From Candidatus Calescibacterium sp. (GTDB lineage Bacteria; Calescibacteriota; Calescibacteriia; Calescibacteriales; Calescibacteriaceae), in assembly GCA_025060505.1 (NCBI GenBank), contig JANXBU010000004.1:93117-157116 (forward strand): DNA of 64,000 bases, given 5' to 3'. The notes under the pieces were generated by a model. It was not told the origin of the DNA. It did not search any database and saw only the letters and a program-made list of their open reading frames with translations. Within the stretch, counting starts at the first letter, position 1, and each line of letters opens with the position of its first letter. The translations under genes and the position numbers were made by a program. Positions 20,444-31,337 of the stretch are shown here, piece by piece.

Positions 20444-21468
20444 TCAGTATACTTTTTGCATAACTATGCTCTCGATCCGCTGATAGGTTGGTACCAAAAA
20501 TTTTCCTCTCAGACCTTTTATCTCTCTCTTTTCCACATTACCCATTCTGATTTCAAATGATCCAATTCCGGGCCAGCAATTCAGATCTTTATCGCAACCA
20601 AATATTTCAATAACTGGAAATATCCCAAAGGAAGAATCTATAACACCTATAATTCCCTCAAAAGAAAATTCGATCTCATAGAGAAGATTAGAAGAAAAGA
20701 TTATATTTTTCTTTTCCCTGTTTTGTTCTAAAATGCGCTTCTGTACTCCATATTCCACTGTTCTTAGGTCTTTGATCTCCAACGTAAGCTCATCTGTATA
20801 GAGCTTTGCTCCTTGCTTAACATCATTGATGATAAAATCGTAATATAAATCATATTGTTTCATAGCATTTTCAGTAACAGGATACTTGTATGAGAACTCA
20901 TCAGATCCACATATTACATGATCAAGACCATCTGAACATATGTAGAACCTTGATTTTTGGTAGTAACAGTCAAAGAAGCATAGACCATCAACTCTCGCAG
21001 GCTGATATATCAAGAAAATCAATTTTACTCCGGGAGTAACAGCAAAGAAGTATTCCACTTCCTTTTTATATGACCCCCTACTGATCGTGCGAACTCACAA
21101 GCCTGATCTATAACGCAGTAATACAGATATAAATCAGCTGAAGTTTCTATCTTAACAATATATCCTTCCCACTTGTCTGGAATTATATACTCCGTATCCA
21201 AATCAAATACTCTTGTGACCTTTCTTGGAGCATGAATGAAAAGCTTTGTTCTTGGCTCTCCTATATCATCAAAATAGTACTCTTTATCAAACTCTAATCT
21301 TTCAAAGTATTTTTCGGATGAGAACATCTCCTTCCAGCTTGAAGAATTTTCCCCGAAGGGAGCTATATAATCTGATTCAGAAAGAACTTTCCTCTTTATT
21401 CTTTCCTGAGCACAACCTAAGTTTAAAGAAACAAAAAGCAAAATCAAATATTTCACCACCCCTTTCAT
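20444..21468 (-). pseudogene. Lipoprotein gene split by a one-base shift
   Basis: Two overlapping frames form one protein of about 340 residues. The first half (from 21468) has a lipoprotein signal, LILLFVSLNLGCAQ, with the lipobox Cys. The second half (ending 20444) is Cys-rich (GLCFFDCYYQ, YICSDGLDHVICGSD). The shift lies at the C5 run 21074-21078 (G5 on the coding strand); one extra G joins the frames as RSVGGSYKKEVEYFF. The cause could be a real mutation, slippage-based on/off switching, or a consensus error. The family is unknown; as written, only a truncated 147-residue lipoprotein is made. Confidence 0.7.
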
Positions 21469-21575
21469 TTTTTTGCAAAGATAGTTTTATATTTCTAATA
21501 TTGAACACAAAAACAACCTGAAACAAACAAAACAAATAAACAAAAAATCAAAATGTATCAAAATTCTTGCAATAG

Positions 21576-24500
21576 ATGCCCAAAAGGAAAGACATAAACA
21601 AGATACTGATCATAGGTTCAGGTCCAATCGTAATAGGTCAAGCAGCAGAGTTTGATTATTCTGGAACACAAGCCATAAAGGCGCTGAAAAAGGAGGGATA
21701 CAAAATAATAGTTGTCAACTCAAATCCAGCAACAATAATGACTGACCCAGAAATAGCTGATAGAACATATATAGAACCGCTTACAGCTGATTTTGTAGAG
21801 AAAATAATTAAGAAAGAAAGACCAGATGCACTGCTTTCAACTCTTGGAGGACAAACAGCTCTGAACATCTCATCTGAGTTGTGGGAATCCGGAGTTCTGA
21901 ATCAATACTCAGTTGAGTTGATTGGAGCAAAATACGAGACTATAAAGAAAGCAGAAGATAGAGAAGAATTCAGAAAGTCAATTGAAAAAATAGGACTTGA
22001 AGTTCCAAAATCTTTTTTTGTAGATTCTCCAGACAAAATACAGGAAGCAATTAGAAAAGTCGGAGTTCCCTGTGTTATTAGACCATCTTATACTTTGGGG
22101 GGTACAGGAGGAGGAATCGCATGGACCGAGGAAGAATATTACGAAAAAATAAATTTCGCTCTCAGAATAAGTCCAAAAGGATCGGCAATAGTTGAGGAGT
22201 ATCTTGACGGATGGAAAGAATACGAACTTGAAGTTATGCGAGATAAAAATGATAACTTCTCTGTGGTCTGCACAGTAGAAAATCTTGATCCAATGGGTGT
22301 GCACACTGGTGACTCAATAACAGTAGCTCCAGCCCAAACTCTTACAGATAAAGAATATCAAGCAATGAGAGATGCCGCAAAAAGAATAATGATTGAGATA
22401 GGAGTTGATACTGGTGGTTCAAACATACAGTTCGCAGTAAATCCTAAAAATGGAAGAATGGTAGTTATAGAGATGAACCCACGAGTTTCAAGAAGCTCCG
22501 CTCTTGTTTCAAAAGCAACTGGATTTCCCATAGCCAAAATAGCTGCTTTACTAGCGGTTGGATACACCCTTGACGAGATACCAAACTTCATCACGCAAAA
22601 AACACCTGCTTCATTTGAACCTTCAATAGATTATGTTGTAGTCAAAATCCCAAGATTTGATTTTGAAAAGTTTCCGGAAGTTGACCCATTTTTGGGGACA
22701 CAGATGAAATCAATAGGAGAAGTTATGGCAATCGGAAGAACTTTCAGAGAGGCTCTACTCAAAGCAATAGAGTCAATAGAAAAGAAGCCATCGTTTCCTG
22801 AACACCTGAAAAAACTTACACAGAGCGAAATTGAAAACTATCTTAAACCACACCCTATGAGAATTTTTGTGATATTTGAGCTTCTCCGAAGAGGCGAGAC
22901 TCCTGAAAAAATTTCAGAAAAAACCAGAATAGATCCTTGGTTCATACGACAAATGAAGAAAATAGTTGAGATTGAGAAAAAAATACAAACCGCAAAATTT
23001 GATGAACTTAGACCTGAACTTCTTAAAGAAGCAAAAGAAAATGGATTTTCAGATAAATACATAGCTTACCTTCTCGGTAAGTCGGAGGACGAAGTAAGAA
23101 GGATTCGCTACGAAAAATCTATAAAACCATCTTTCAAATGCGTTGATACTTGTGCAGGAGAGTTTGAAGCATACACACCTTACTATTACTCTACCTATGA
23201 TTATGAGAACGAATCTTACGTTGTGTCGGGTAAGAAAAAAGGAGTAATCATAGGTGCTGGACCAAACAGAATAGGTCAGGGAATAGAGTTTGATTACTCA
23301 TCTGTTCATGCGATAGATGTTCTCAAAGAACTCGGATACTACTCAATAATGATCAACTCAAATCCTGAAACAGTTTCAACGGATTATGATGTTTCAGATA
23401 GACTCTATTTTGAACCTTTATCTTTTGAAAGAGTTATTGATATACTACATCATGAGAAACCAGATCTCGTGTTTGTAAGCTTTGGAGGGCAGACACCCCT
23501 GAACATCGCTAAAAAGATTGCATCAGAGGGTTTCAACATAGCCGGGACTCCTCCGGATTCAATAGATATAGCAGAGGATAGAGAGAAGTTCAGAGAGCTT
23601 CTTGAAAACTTAGGGATAAAACAACCTAAATCTGACATAGCATTTTCACTTGAAGAAGCAAAAGAAAAAGCAAGAAAAATAGGATATCCGGTTCTCATAA
23701 GACCATCTTTTGTTCTTGGTGGAAGAGCAATGTCTATTGTAGGAAATGAATCTGAGCTTGAGTTCTACATACTTTCCGCAATAGAAGCCTCGCCCGGCCA
23801 ACCCATACTCATAGACAAATTCATGGAAGGAACTATTGAGGTAGATGTTGATCTTGTGTGCGACGGAAAAGATGTTCTTTTTGGCGGAATACTCAGACAC
23901 ATAGAGCCAGCCGGAATACATTCTGGGGACTCCGCAAACATAATTCCAGCAAATGACCTGCCAAGAAAAATCAAAGGAGATATTGTTGATATAACTTACA
24001 CTATATCAAGGTGGCTCGGTATTGAGGGAATTGCCAATTTTCAGCTGATAATTCATGATGGCGATGTATATGTTCTTGAAGCAAACCCACGAGCGTCAAG
24101 AACTGTTCCTTTCATTTCAAAGTCAATTGGAATACCGCTTGCGAAAGTTGCAACAAAAGTGATGTGTGGATACACCCTCAAAGACATTGGGATAAGAGGT
24201 TATATGGAATCAAAATTTTTCTCTGTCAAAGAAGTTGTTCTACCGTTTCTGAAACTGAGGCATGACCCGGTTCTCGGACCAGAGATGCGCTCAACCGGAG
24301 AGGTTATGGGAATTGATTTCTCACCATTCATCGCATTTTACAAATCTCAACTTGCATCGGGAAACAAAATACCAATCTCCGGAAGCGTTCTTTTTACAGT
24401 CAGAGATAAAGATAAAGAAGAAGCATACAAAATAGCTTATGAATTTGAAAAACTTGGATTCAGAATATTCGCAACAGCTGGAACATACGAGTACTTCAGA

Positions 24501-24818
24501 AGAAAAGGTATAAATTGTACCGTTGTAAGAAAACTCGGAGAAGGTAAGCCAGATATAGTTGATATTATAGAAAGCCGTAAAATAGATCTCCTTGTAAATA
24601 CATTTGACTTTGACAGAAAAGCAATATCTGATTCCGGATACATAAGAAAGTCTGCTCTTTTTTCCGGAATATGCTATTTTACGACAATAGAAGCAGCGAA
24701 ATTTGCTATGCTATCTATAAAAGAAATAAGAGAAAAACTTAATGGAGATATTTCCAGAATAAATGTATATTCACTACAAGAACTCTACTCAATAGAGAAA
24801 AACTATGATGTAATATAG
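21576..24818 (+). CDS. carB: Carbamoyl-phosphate synthase large subunit
   Basis: This 1080-residue enzyme makes carbamoyl phosphate for pyrimidine and arginine synthesis from bicarbonate, ATP and ammonia supplied by CarA. The two homologous ATP-grasp halves are both present: the first begins [21 protein letters not shown], the second [21 protein letters not shown]. The C-terminal allosteric domain (about residue 935 onward) follows. The length is standard. carA is not adjacent. The start is the only ATG close to the first strand. Confidence 0.98.
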   Translation: MPKRKDINKILIIGSGPIVIGQAAEFDYSGTQAIKALKKEGYKIIVVNSNPATIMTDPEIADRTYIEPLTADFVEKIIKKERPDALLSTLGGQTALNISSELWESGVLNQYSVELIGAKYETIKKAEDREEFRKSIEKIGLEVPKSFFVDSPDKIQEAIRKVGVPCVIRPSYTLGGTGGGIAWTEEEYYEKINFALRISPKGSAIVEEYLDGWKEYELEVMRDKNDNFSVVCTVENLDPMGVHTGDSITVAPAQTLTDKEYQAMRDAAKRIMIEIGVDTGGSNIQFAVNPKNGRMVVIEMNPRVSRSSALVSKATGFPIAKIAALLAVGYTLDEIPNFITQKTPASFEPSIDYVVVKIPRFDFEKFPEVDPFLGTQMKSIGEVMAIGRTFREALLKAIESIEKKPSFPEHLKKLTQSEIENYLKPHPMRIFVIFELLRRGETPEKISEKTRIDPWFIRQMKKIVEIEKKIQTAKFDELRPELLKEAKENGFSDKYIAYLLGKSEDEVRRIRYEKSIKPSFKCVDTCAGEFEAYTPYYYSTYDYENESYVVSGKKKGVIIGAGPNRIGQGIEFDYSSVHAIDVLKELGYYSIMINSNPETVSTDYDVSDRLYFEPLSFERVIDILHHEKPDLVFVSFGGQTPLNIAKKIASEGFNIAGTPPDSIDIAEDREKFRELLENLGIKQPKSDIAFSLEEAKEKARKIGYPVLIRPSFVLGGRAMSIVGNESELEFYILSAIEASPGQPILIDKFMEGTIEVDVDLVCDGKDVLFGGILRHIEPAGIHSGDSANIIPANDLPRKIKGDIVDITYTISRWLGIEGIANFQLIIHDGDVYVLEANPRASRTVPFISKSIGIPLAKVATKVMCGYTLKDIGIRGYMESKFFSVKEVVLPFLKLRHDPVLGPEMRSTGEVMGIDFSPFIAFYKSQLASGNKIPISGSVLFTVRDKDKEEAYKIAYEFEKLGFRIFATAGTYEYFRRKGINCTVVRKLGEGKPDIVDIIESRKIDLLVNTFDFDRKAISDSGYIRKSALFSGICYFTTIEAAKFAMLSIKEIREKLNGDISRINVYSLQELYSIEKNYDVI

Positions 24819-24860
24819 ATTTAATACAATAGCTTAAAACATAATTACCAAGACAAATTA

Positions 24861-25979
24861 TCAACCAAAAAAGTAAGGGTATCTGAAAACTCCATCCTCT
24901 GTTATTATAGCTGTAATAAGTTCTGGAGGAGTTATATCAAATGAATAGTTTAGAGCTTTGGCATCGTCTGGAGCAATCTTTACTCCAAAGATCTCCTTGA
25001 CCTCGACATCACTTCTTTGTTCTATTGGTATTGATTCAGAATTTGGGTCTATTGTCGTTTTTGGAGCACACACATAAAAAGGTATTGAGAAATAATGAGA
25101 AGACACAGCAAGCATAAGAGTTCCTATTTTGTTTGATGTTGTTCCATCTCTCAGAATTCTATCTGCACCGGTGATGACACAGGAGTTTTTATGTTTTGAC
25201 ATAAGAAAAGTTGCTGATGAATCAACAATTATTCTGAAATCTATTTTGTTTTTCAGAAATTCCCATGCGGTAAGACGAGAACCTTGTAGATATGGACGAG
25301 TTTCAAGAGAGTAGACCGTGAAGTTTTTTCCTTTGAGCTTTGCTGTTCTTATTACAGAAAAGGCTGTTCCCCACCCTCCTGTTGCAAGAGCACCAGTATT
25401 GCATATAGTAAATACATACCCTCCGTCCGGTATAAGTTCTGAACCATTTTCACCAATAAGGTAACAAGAAAGATAATCATAAAACCATATTTCTTTTGCT
25501 TTCTGTTCCATCTTTTCAACAACATCTTCTGGTGATGAACTAACAAAAACACTCTGCATATCATCAATGGCTTTCTTGAGGTTGTACGCAGTGGGTCTTG
25601 TGTTGAGGAGTTTATGTTTCATTTCTTCAAAATCCGAAAAATTTACTTTTCCTCTATTCTCCAATCTTTTTCTGATTCCGTATAAAATACCAAATGCAGC
25701 AGATATACCTATTGCTGGAGCACCACGAACAACCATACTCCTTATAGCCAAAGCTACATCGTTTTCATCAAAGCACTCAACCCACTTTTCACTGTGAGGC
25801 AGAAACCTCTGGTCAAGAAACTTTATACTGCTGTCAGATAATTCAAACCATATCCATTTTTTTACACCTTCTGTTTCTTCATAGAATATTTTTTTTATTT
25901 TATCCAGATCTATCTTATCCTCCTTCAAGTACACTCTCCATTCATTCAAATACATTTCTTTGTTCATTTCTATCTTCAT
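24861..25979 (-). CDS. mtnA: S-methyl-5-thioribose-1-phosphate isomerase family
   Basis: This 372-residue protein belongs to the MtnA/eIF-2B-alpha fold family. Diagnostic segments are RSMVVRGAPAIGISAAFGI, the catalytic Cys in TICNTGALATGGWGTA, ETRPYLQGSRLTAWE and the catalytic Asp in VITGADRILRDGTTSNKIGT. It isomerises methylthioribose 1-phosphate in methionine salvage. Related enzymes act on ribose 1,5-bisphosphate, but the RPYLQGSRLTAWEL-type motif favours MtnA. No other salvage gene is near. Confidence 0.92.
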   Translation of the reverse strand: MKIEMNKEMYLNEWRVYLKEDKIDLDKIKKIFYEETEGVKKWIWFELSDSSIKFLDQRFLPHSEKWVECFDENDVALAIRSMVVRGAPAIGISAAFGILYGIRKRLENRGKVNFSDFEEMKHKLLNTRPTAYNLKKAIDDMQSVFVSSSPEDVVEKMEQKAKEIWFYDYLSCYLIGENGSELIPDGGYVFTICNTGALATGGWGTAFSVIRTAKLKGKNFTVYSLETRPYLQGSRLTAWEFLKNKIDFRIIVDSSATFLMSKHKNSCVITGADRILRDGTTSNKIGTLMLAVSSHYFSIPFYVCAPKTTIDPNSESIPIEQRSDVEVKEIFGVKIAPDDAKALNYSFDITPPELITAIITEDGVFRYPYFFG

Positions 25980-26023
25980 GCTTTTCCTGATTATAATTCT
26001 AAATATAAAAATTAAAACTGAAT

Positions 26024-27316
26024 ATGATCTTTTTATTAAAGCTTGTTCTATTTGTAATTTCTGCTGCTACGACATTATTCTTATATAATCTGGGGAGTAT
26101 AGCTTACAGAAGTATACTTGTTATATCTTCTCTGAATTTTGTCATAGCTCTACTGATTTATTATTTGATTGGTTTTGATTTATTGTCCATAATTCTATTA
26201 ATAATTCTCTTTGGAATATATGTGTTCATATTCTACCAGAAGTATATAAGACCTCAAGAAGATTTAGGTAAGAAAATAGATTTGATAAGTGCAGAAATAG
26301 ACAAAGAGAAAAATCAAGAGAAAATAATACAACATATTTTAGATATCAACATTTCCACTGATAAGACAACTCCGCTTATAAAATTTTTCAAGGAAATAGC
26401 AAATTTCTTACTATCTGAAAAACAAAAATTTTCCAGAATGCAAAAAATGTTTATACTGCTTACAAACTTTGCAAGATACTCTTTTTCCGAACAAGATAAA
26501 GAAAAACTCATAAAAGAACTAAGCAATATGATATCGTACACATTCCCAGAGAAAAAGTTTTGGGTTATCAAGCAGAAAGATATACAAACAAGTCAGGTCT
26601 TAGGTCCGAACTTTGATGAGGAAGATCTATCAAATATAAGAATGGGGAAGTTAGAAGGGAAGACATACACATCTTTCCCCATATTAGAAAATGGAAGTGC
26701 TTTTGCTTATATCATTATAAAAAATGGAAGCATAAATGAGTATGAAAAACTCTTCTTTTACCTGATATCTAAGTTTTCAGAGTCAGTCATAAAGAGAATA
26801 GATAGAGAGAAGGAAATTGAAATCAAAGCAATAACAGACCCTTTAACAGAGCTTTACAACAGGAGGTACCTTGTTCAACATCTTGAACAAGCTTTTGCTA
26901 AATTTAGAAGACTTGGTAATATCTACTCTCTTGCGATATTTGATATAGATGGCTTCAAAAAGATAAACGATAACTATGGACACTATGTTGGCGATGAGAT
27001 ACTCAGAGAATTTTCAAAGATATTGAAAAGCAGTGTTAGAGCTTATGATATTCCAGCAAGGTTTGGGGGAGATGAATTTGTCCTCTTTCTTGATGGAACA
27101 AGTAAAGATGATGCTGTAAATGTAGCGAAAAGAATAGCAAAAAAGTTCTCAGACTTTTCTCCGTCCAGAGAAATGATAAAGGAAAATTTATCTGTAAGCT
27201 GGGGTTTAGCAACCATAAATGAAGCTCCAGGACATTTCGAAGATATAATAAAATTGGCAGATAAGAGACTTATCAAATCGAAACTCTCTGGTAAGGGAAA
27301 AGGAAGCTGGGAATAA
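26024..27316 (+). CDS. Membrane-bound diguanylate cyclase (GGDEF)
   Basis: The 430-residue protein starts with two or three membrane helices (residues 1-75), then a linker that may hold a degenerate GAF-like domain, then a GGDEF domain from about residue 265. The active site is intact (RFGGDEF, about residue 348), as are DPLTELYNRRYL and DIDGFKKINDNYGH. An RxxD inhibitory site (RAYD) lies five residues before GGDEF, so product inhibition by cyclic di-GMP is likely. Its last 44 bases overlap the end of the converging sufD gene. Confidence 0.93.
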   Translation: MIFLLKLVLFVISAATTLFLYNLGSIAYRSILVISSLNFVIALLIYYLIGFDLLSIILLIILFGIYVFIFYQKYIRPQEDLGKKIDLISAEIDKEKNQEKIIQHILDINISTDKTTPLIKFFKEIANFLLSEKQKFSRMQKMFILLTNFARYSFSEQDKEKLIKELSNMISYTFPEKKFWVIKQKDIQTSQVLGPNFDEEDLSNIRMGKLEGKTYTSFPILENGSAFAYIIIKNGSINEYEKLFFYLISKFSESVIKRIDREKEIEIKAITDPLTELYNRRYLVQHLEQAFAKFRRLGNIYSLAIFDIDGFKKINDNYGHYVGDEILREFSKILKSSVRAYDIPARFGGDEFVLFLDGTSKDDAVNVAKRIAKKFSDFSPSREMIKENLSVSWGLATINEAPGHFEDIIKLADKRLIKSKLSGKGKGSWE

Positions 27317-28379
27317 GATCTAAATCTCCTAAAATAGGCATTTTATCAACAGATTCTTGAACAAAACCATCTACAATCAACTTTTTAGCAAGATCTTCAC
27401 TCAGACCACGACTCATTATGTAAAAAAGTTCGGTTTCAGAAACCTTACTTATTGATGAACTGTGTTTAGCCTTTACTAAATTTGTATCTATCTCCATAAG
27501 GGGGACAAAATAGACTTTGGCTTTATCTGACATCTTTATAGCTTTAAGCTCAACATAAGAATCAGAATTTACAGCATTACCCTTAACCCTCGCACCACCA
27601 ACATAATTTACAGAAGATGAATCATACATAACTGCTCTGGCAGACAAATATCCAGTGGAACCACAACCTATGTGTTCAATTGTTGAATTAAATTCTATAA
27701 ATTTATTTCTTCTACCTAATATAACATCGCGAACGGAACAAGAGCTATATTCTTCAAGAAAATAATCTTCAAAAGAAAAAATTCTTGAATCCCCGAGCCA
27801 AATTCTACCAAGATTCAATCTTGAACCTTTTTTCAAATCAAATTCCTTACTCAATACCAAAGAAGAATTCGTATTTTCAGATGAAAAAAATTCAAGCTCA
27901 GAATTCTCAAGAACATTAATTCTTAAAGAACTCACAGCTGAAAAATACGCCCTTTGATCAAATAACTCGATGACCTGAGCTGAACCTTTCACGGAAATTT
28001 CCAGTCTGGAAGCAAAAACTTGTTTTGAATCTTGATTAGACTCCATATAAAACAATACTAATATCTTTTTTTCATCCTTCGCTTCAATCATTAGAAAATC
28101 TGATTGCTCCAACAGAAAGTCTGATACGCTACTTGAAGAGTTTTGTTTTTTTCCTGAATCTGATCCTTGAGGTAAAATACTAAAACCAATACCATCTTCA
28201 CAAAAAAATTTCTTCTGCAAGGGTAGTATAATAATATTGAACTTATCTGGTTTTTCGAAACCTAGAGATTTAAGAGTTTTGTACATATCTACAGAATTTA
28301 CATTAGACCAGCTTTCAGATATTACTTTTGAGTCGTCATCTATTCTAACTCTTGAATATCTGGTTCTGGCAAGTTCCAT
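27273..28379 (-). CDS. sufD: SufB/SufD-family Fe-S assembly protein, SufD-like
   Basis: The 368-residue protein matches the SufBD core, the right-handed beta-helix scaffold of the SUF iron-sulfur assembly complex. The C-terminal signature is clear: VPLMEIDTNLVKAKHSSSIS followed by SETELFYIMSRGLSEDLAKKLIVDGF. It is shorter and more divergent at the N-terminus than SufB, which favours SufD. sufB, sufC and sufS are not in the window, so the operon is dispersed. Confidence 0.88.
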   Translation of the reverse strand: MELARTRYSRVRIDDDSKVISESWSNVNSVDMYKTLKSLGFEKPDKFNIIILPLQKKFFCEDGIGFSILPQGSDSGKKQNSSSSVSDFLLEQSDFLMIEAKDEKKILVLFYMESNQDSKQVFASRLEISVKGSAQVIELFDQRAYFSAVSSLRINVLENSELEFFSSENTNSSLVLSKEFDLKKGSRLNLGRIWLGDSRIFSFEDYFLEEYSSCSVRDVILGRRNKFIEFNSTIEHIGCGSTGYLSARAVMYDSSSVNYVGGARVKGNAVNSDSYVELKAIKMSDKAKVYFVPLMEIDTNLVKAKHSSSISKVSETELFYIMSRGLSEDLAKKLIVDGFVQESVDKMPILGDLDLIPSFLFPYQRVSI

Positions 28380-28478
28380 CTTCTAAAAATACTTAATGAT
28401 GATATGAAGTTTGAGTATTTCAGAAATGTATTCCCGGTTCAATGCAAAAATCTCCAACTGAGAAAAGTTAGAGAATTA

Positions 28479-29264
28479 CTATCCGATAATCGACGAGAAA
28501 TCAGGAACTGTATATTTTGAAGAATAACCACGAGGTGTAAGCATAATTCCATTCTTGTATATTGTCGTTGAATTTCCAACGATTATAGTTGTAAGCATTC
28601 CGAGGTTTTCAGCGTTTGGCATATCTTTTAGAGTTGTAACCTTTATTTTCTGTCCTTCCCGGAAAGCACTTTTAATAACTGCAACAGGAGTATCTGGTGA
28701 TCTGTACTCCATAATTATGTCTCTTGTTTTCTGAAGCTGCCAAGTTCTTTTTTTGCTCAAAGGATTGTATATAACTATAACAAAATCCCCAGCAGCAGCA
28801 GCTCTTACCCTTTTTTCTATAAGCTCCCATGGAACGAGCAAATCACTCATAGATACCACAGCGAAGTCCAAAGATAAAGGTGAACCAACTAAAGCAGCGC
28901 ATGCGGAAGCAGAAGTTATTCCGGGAACCACCTCAACATCTGGGTTCATACCCGGCCTCCATCCGGATTCCAGAAGAATCTCGTAAATCAAAGCAGCCAT
29001 CCCATATATTCCAGCATCACCCGAAGAAACTATTGAGACTATATTACCAGATTGAGCTTTTTCAACAGCCATTTTAGCTCTATCTATTTCCTCCGTCATA
29101 CCTGTTTCTATCACTTCTTTACCATCTAAAAGATGTCTTATCAGATCGATGTATGTTTCGTATCCTATAACAACATTACTTTTTTCTATACAATCACGAG
29201 CCCAGAAAGTCATGTTTTTTTCATCTCCGGGACCGAAGCCCACAACAAAAAGTTTTCCACTCAT
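28479..29264 (-). CDS. cobJ: Precorrin-3B C17-methyltransferase
   Basis: This 261-residue tetrapyrrole methylase has the family motifs VVGFGPGDEKNMTFWA, the IVSSGDAGIYGMA loop and EVVPGITSASACAALVGSPLSLDFAVVSMSD, the last typical of CobJ/CbiH. It methylates C17 and contracts the ring during cobalamin synthesis. It stands alone, with no other cob/cbi gene in the window, so the pathway genes are dispersed or the enzyme has another role. Confidence 0.9.
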   Translation of the reverse strand: MSGKLFVVGFGPGDEKNMTFWARDCIEKSNVVIGYETYIDLIRHLLDGKEVIETGMTEEIDRAKMAVEKAQSGNIVSIVSSGDAGIYGMAALIYEILLESGWRPGMNPDVEVVPGITSASACAALVGSPLSLDFAVVSMSDLLVPWELIEKRVRAAAAGDFVIVIYNPLSKKRTWQLQKTRDIIMEYRSPDTPVAVIKSAFREGQKIKVTTLKDMPNAENLGMLTTIIVGNSTTIYKNGIMLTPRGYSSKYTVPDFSSIIG

Positions 29265-29381
29265 AGTAAATCAGGAAATTTTACATCCAAAAGGAGAAAA
29301 ACAACAAAAATTCAAGAATGGTTTGAGCAAATTTACTGAAATTTTTTATGGACGAGAAAAGAAGATCTCAGGCAGAGATTC

Positions 29382-29915
29382 TCAAAATATTCCAGCAGCA
29401 ATTGCTACATTCGGGAAGAGATATTTTTTAATTCTCTTACCGTTCTCTTCTATCCAACGCTCTCTTGCTGCATCCATAGTTTTGATTATGGTCTCGTATT
29501 CGATTTTATCCTCTGGGAGCAATATAACTGTCCATTCATTCGGGTATTGTTGCTTTATCTCCCAGAGTTTATCGTTTAGAGCTTGAAAATCATATTCACC
29601 ATTTGTTTTTTTCGGAATGGTAGGTTCACCTGCTCTCTCTTGTAGAATAGCACCCGCACCTCCTATGTAAAATCCCTTTTCTGTTATAGCTATGGTTAGG
29701 TCTAACCTTTCCTCTTGTTGTTGCTGTTGTTGCGCTTGTTCAGCGGTTTGAGCTTCCGCACCACCAGCACGAGGCATTGATGACTCTACAATACCAAGAT
29801 TCATAAAACTTGCAACCATAATCAAAAATATAATGATAACAGAAAGCATGTCTATAAAGGGTATGACGTTTATATCACCCGAAACTGCCAGTTCTCTTTT
29901 CTTAGATCTTAACAT
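29382..29915 (-). CDS. ExbD/TolR-family energy-transducing protein
   Basis: The 177-residue protein has a short cytoplasmic N-terminus, one membrane helix with the conserved Asp (INVIPFIDMLSVIIIFLIMVA), and a periplasmic domain preceded by a Gln/Ala-rich linker. ExbD/TolR proteins couple proton flow to TonB or TolA, or to gliding motors, together with ExbB/TolQ. The partner is not adjacent. The GAGAILQERAGE insert and long C-terminal region make the periplasmic part larger than in standard ExbD. Confidence 0.85.
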   Translation of the reverse strand: MLRSKKRELAVSGDINVIPFIDMLSVIIIFLIMVASFMNLGIVESSMPRAGGAEAQTAEQAQQQQQQEERLDLTIAITEKGFYIGGAGAILQERAGEPTIPKKTNGEYDFQALNDKLWEIKQQYPNEWTVILLPEDKIEYETIIKTMDAARERWIEENGKRIKKYLFPNVAIAAGIF

Positions 29916-30056
29916 ATTTTTCTATTTCTATTTATTCACTTCTGAAGTTATCTAAAAATTTTTCAACAAATTTCAGAAGAAAACAATCAAGTTATCAGAA
30001 AAAACAGATTTTTAAAATTTTAAAATAAAGGTAAATAAATCAGAATAACTCCTGTT

Positions 30057-31337
30057 ATGGTGTATTTATCAAAGAGCATTCTTAGAGGAGAAGTTGAAAT
30101 ATCTGGTTCAAAAAATGCTTTCTTCCCAGCAGTTGGTGCAGGAATAACACTTGGAGCTAAGAAAATAACAATAAAGAACACACCCCTTGTTCGAGATATT
30201 TATGTAATGCTGAAAATAATAGAGGAACTCGGGGGAAACTTTGAAATAGAAGGAAACAAAGTTTCTATATACACTGAAAAAATAGAACCCAAGCTAATTG
30301 ATCAAGAAACATTTAGCAGAATAAGAGGTGGAGTTGTAATATTTGGGGCACTCCTTTCAAGATTTGGGAAAGCATACATACCATATCCTGGGGGATGCAA
30401 AATAGGTAAAAGACCGATCGATCAACATGTGAAAGCAGCCAAAGATCTTGGATTCTATGTTGAAGAAACCGAATATGGAGTAAAAGCATATGGAGAAATC
30501 AAGAAAAATAAAATCTCATTTGACATAAAAACTGTCACCGGAACAGAAAACGCAATACTCATGTCAATCAGATCTAGTAAAGAAGTAGAAATCACAAATT
30601 ATGCAAAAGAACCAGAAGTTCAGGAGCTTATAAAATACCTTGAAAAATATGGTGTCAGATTTATAAAGGAAGAAGATAAAATAATAATTGATCCAACGAG
30701 CAAAGAAGAACAAGAAGAGGTAGAATTCGAGCTGATACCAGACAGAATAGAGGCTGGAACATTTCTCATAAGTGCTGCATCAACTGAAGGAAGAGTGAGA
30801 ATTAAAAATGTCATACCGGAGCACCTTGAAATAGTAATACAAAAACTAAAAGAAGCCGGAGCAAAAATACATATAAGCCAAAGCGAAATAGAAGTAGAAG
30901 GAAAGCCGATATATGACCCCCTTTACATAGTAGCAGATTCATATCCCGACTTTGCAACAGATCTGCAACCACAGATAACAGTTATGCTTCTGAAATCCAA
31001 GAGTAAAAGTGTGATAGAAGAAAGAGTTTTCCCAGAGAGAGTAAACCATGTATTTGAGCTCAGAAAAATGGGAGCACAAATAGATATATCTGGTAATAAA
31101 ATAATTATCTACCCTGGGAAAATATATGGAGGAACCTCTGTTGAAGCGAAAGATCTAAGAAGCGCAGCATCTTTGGTAATAGCTGGACTTATTGCAGAAG
31201 GTGCTCCCACTTTCATTAGAAACTTTGAAATCATAGAAAGAGGATACGAAAAGTTCTTAGTAAAAATACAGAAACTCGGTGCTAAATTCTACAAAGAATT
31301 AAAAGAGGGGATTAAAGATGTACCCAATTTTGCTTGA
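30057..31337 (+). CDS. murA: UDP-N-acetylglucosamine 1-carboxyvinyltransferase
   Basis: This 426-residue cytosolic enzyme performs the first committed step of peptidoglycan synthesis. It has the family start ISGSKNAFFPAVGA, the catalytic Cys near residue 114 in PGGCKIGKRPIDQH, the DLRSAASLVIAGL motif near the C-terminus and the final IERGYEKF block. Its last 20 bases overlap the start of lgt in a different frame, so the two are coupled. Confidence 0.96.
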   Translation: MVYLSKSILRGEVEISGSKNAFFPAVGAGITLGAKKITIKNTPLVRDIYVMLKIIEELGGNFEIEGNKVSIYTEKIEPKLIDQETFSRIRGGVVIFGALLSRFGKAYIPYPGGCKIGKRPIDQHVKAAKDLGFYVEETEYGVKAYGEIKKNKISFDIKTVTGTENAILMSIRSSKEVEITNYAKEPEVQELIKYLEKYGVRFIKEEDKIIIDPTSKEEQEEVEFELIPDRIEAGTFLISAASTEGRVRIKNVIPEHLEIVIQKLKEAGAKIHISQSEIEVEGKPIYDPLYIVADSYPDFATDLQPQITVMLLKSKSKSVIEERVFPERVNHVFELRKMGAQIDISGNKIIIYPGKIYGGTSVEAKDLRSAASLVIAGLIAEGAPTFIRNFEIIERGYEKFLVKIQKLGAKFYKELKEGIKDVPNFA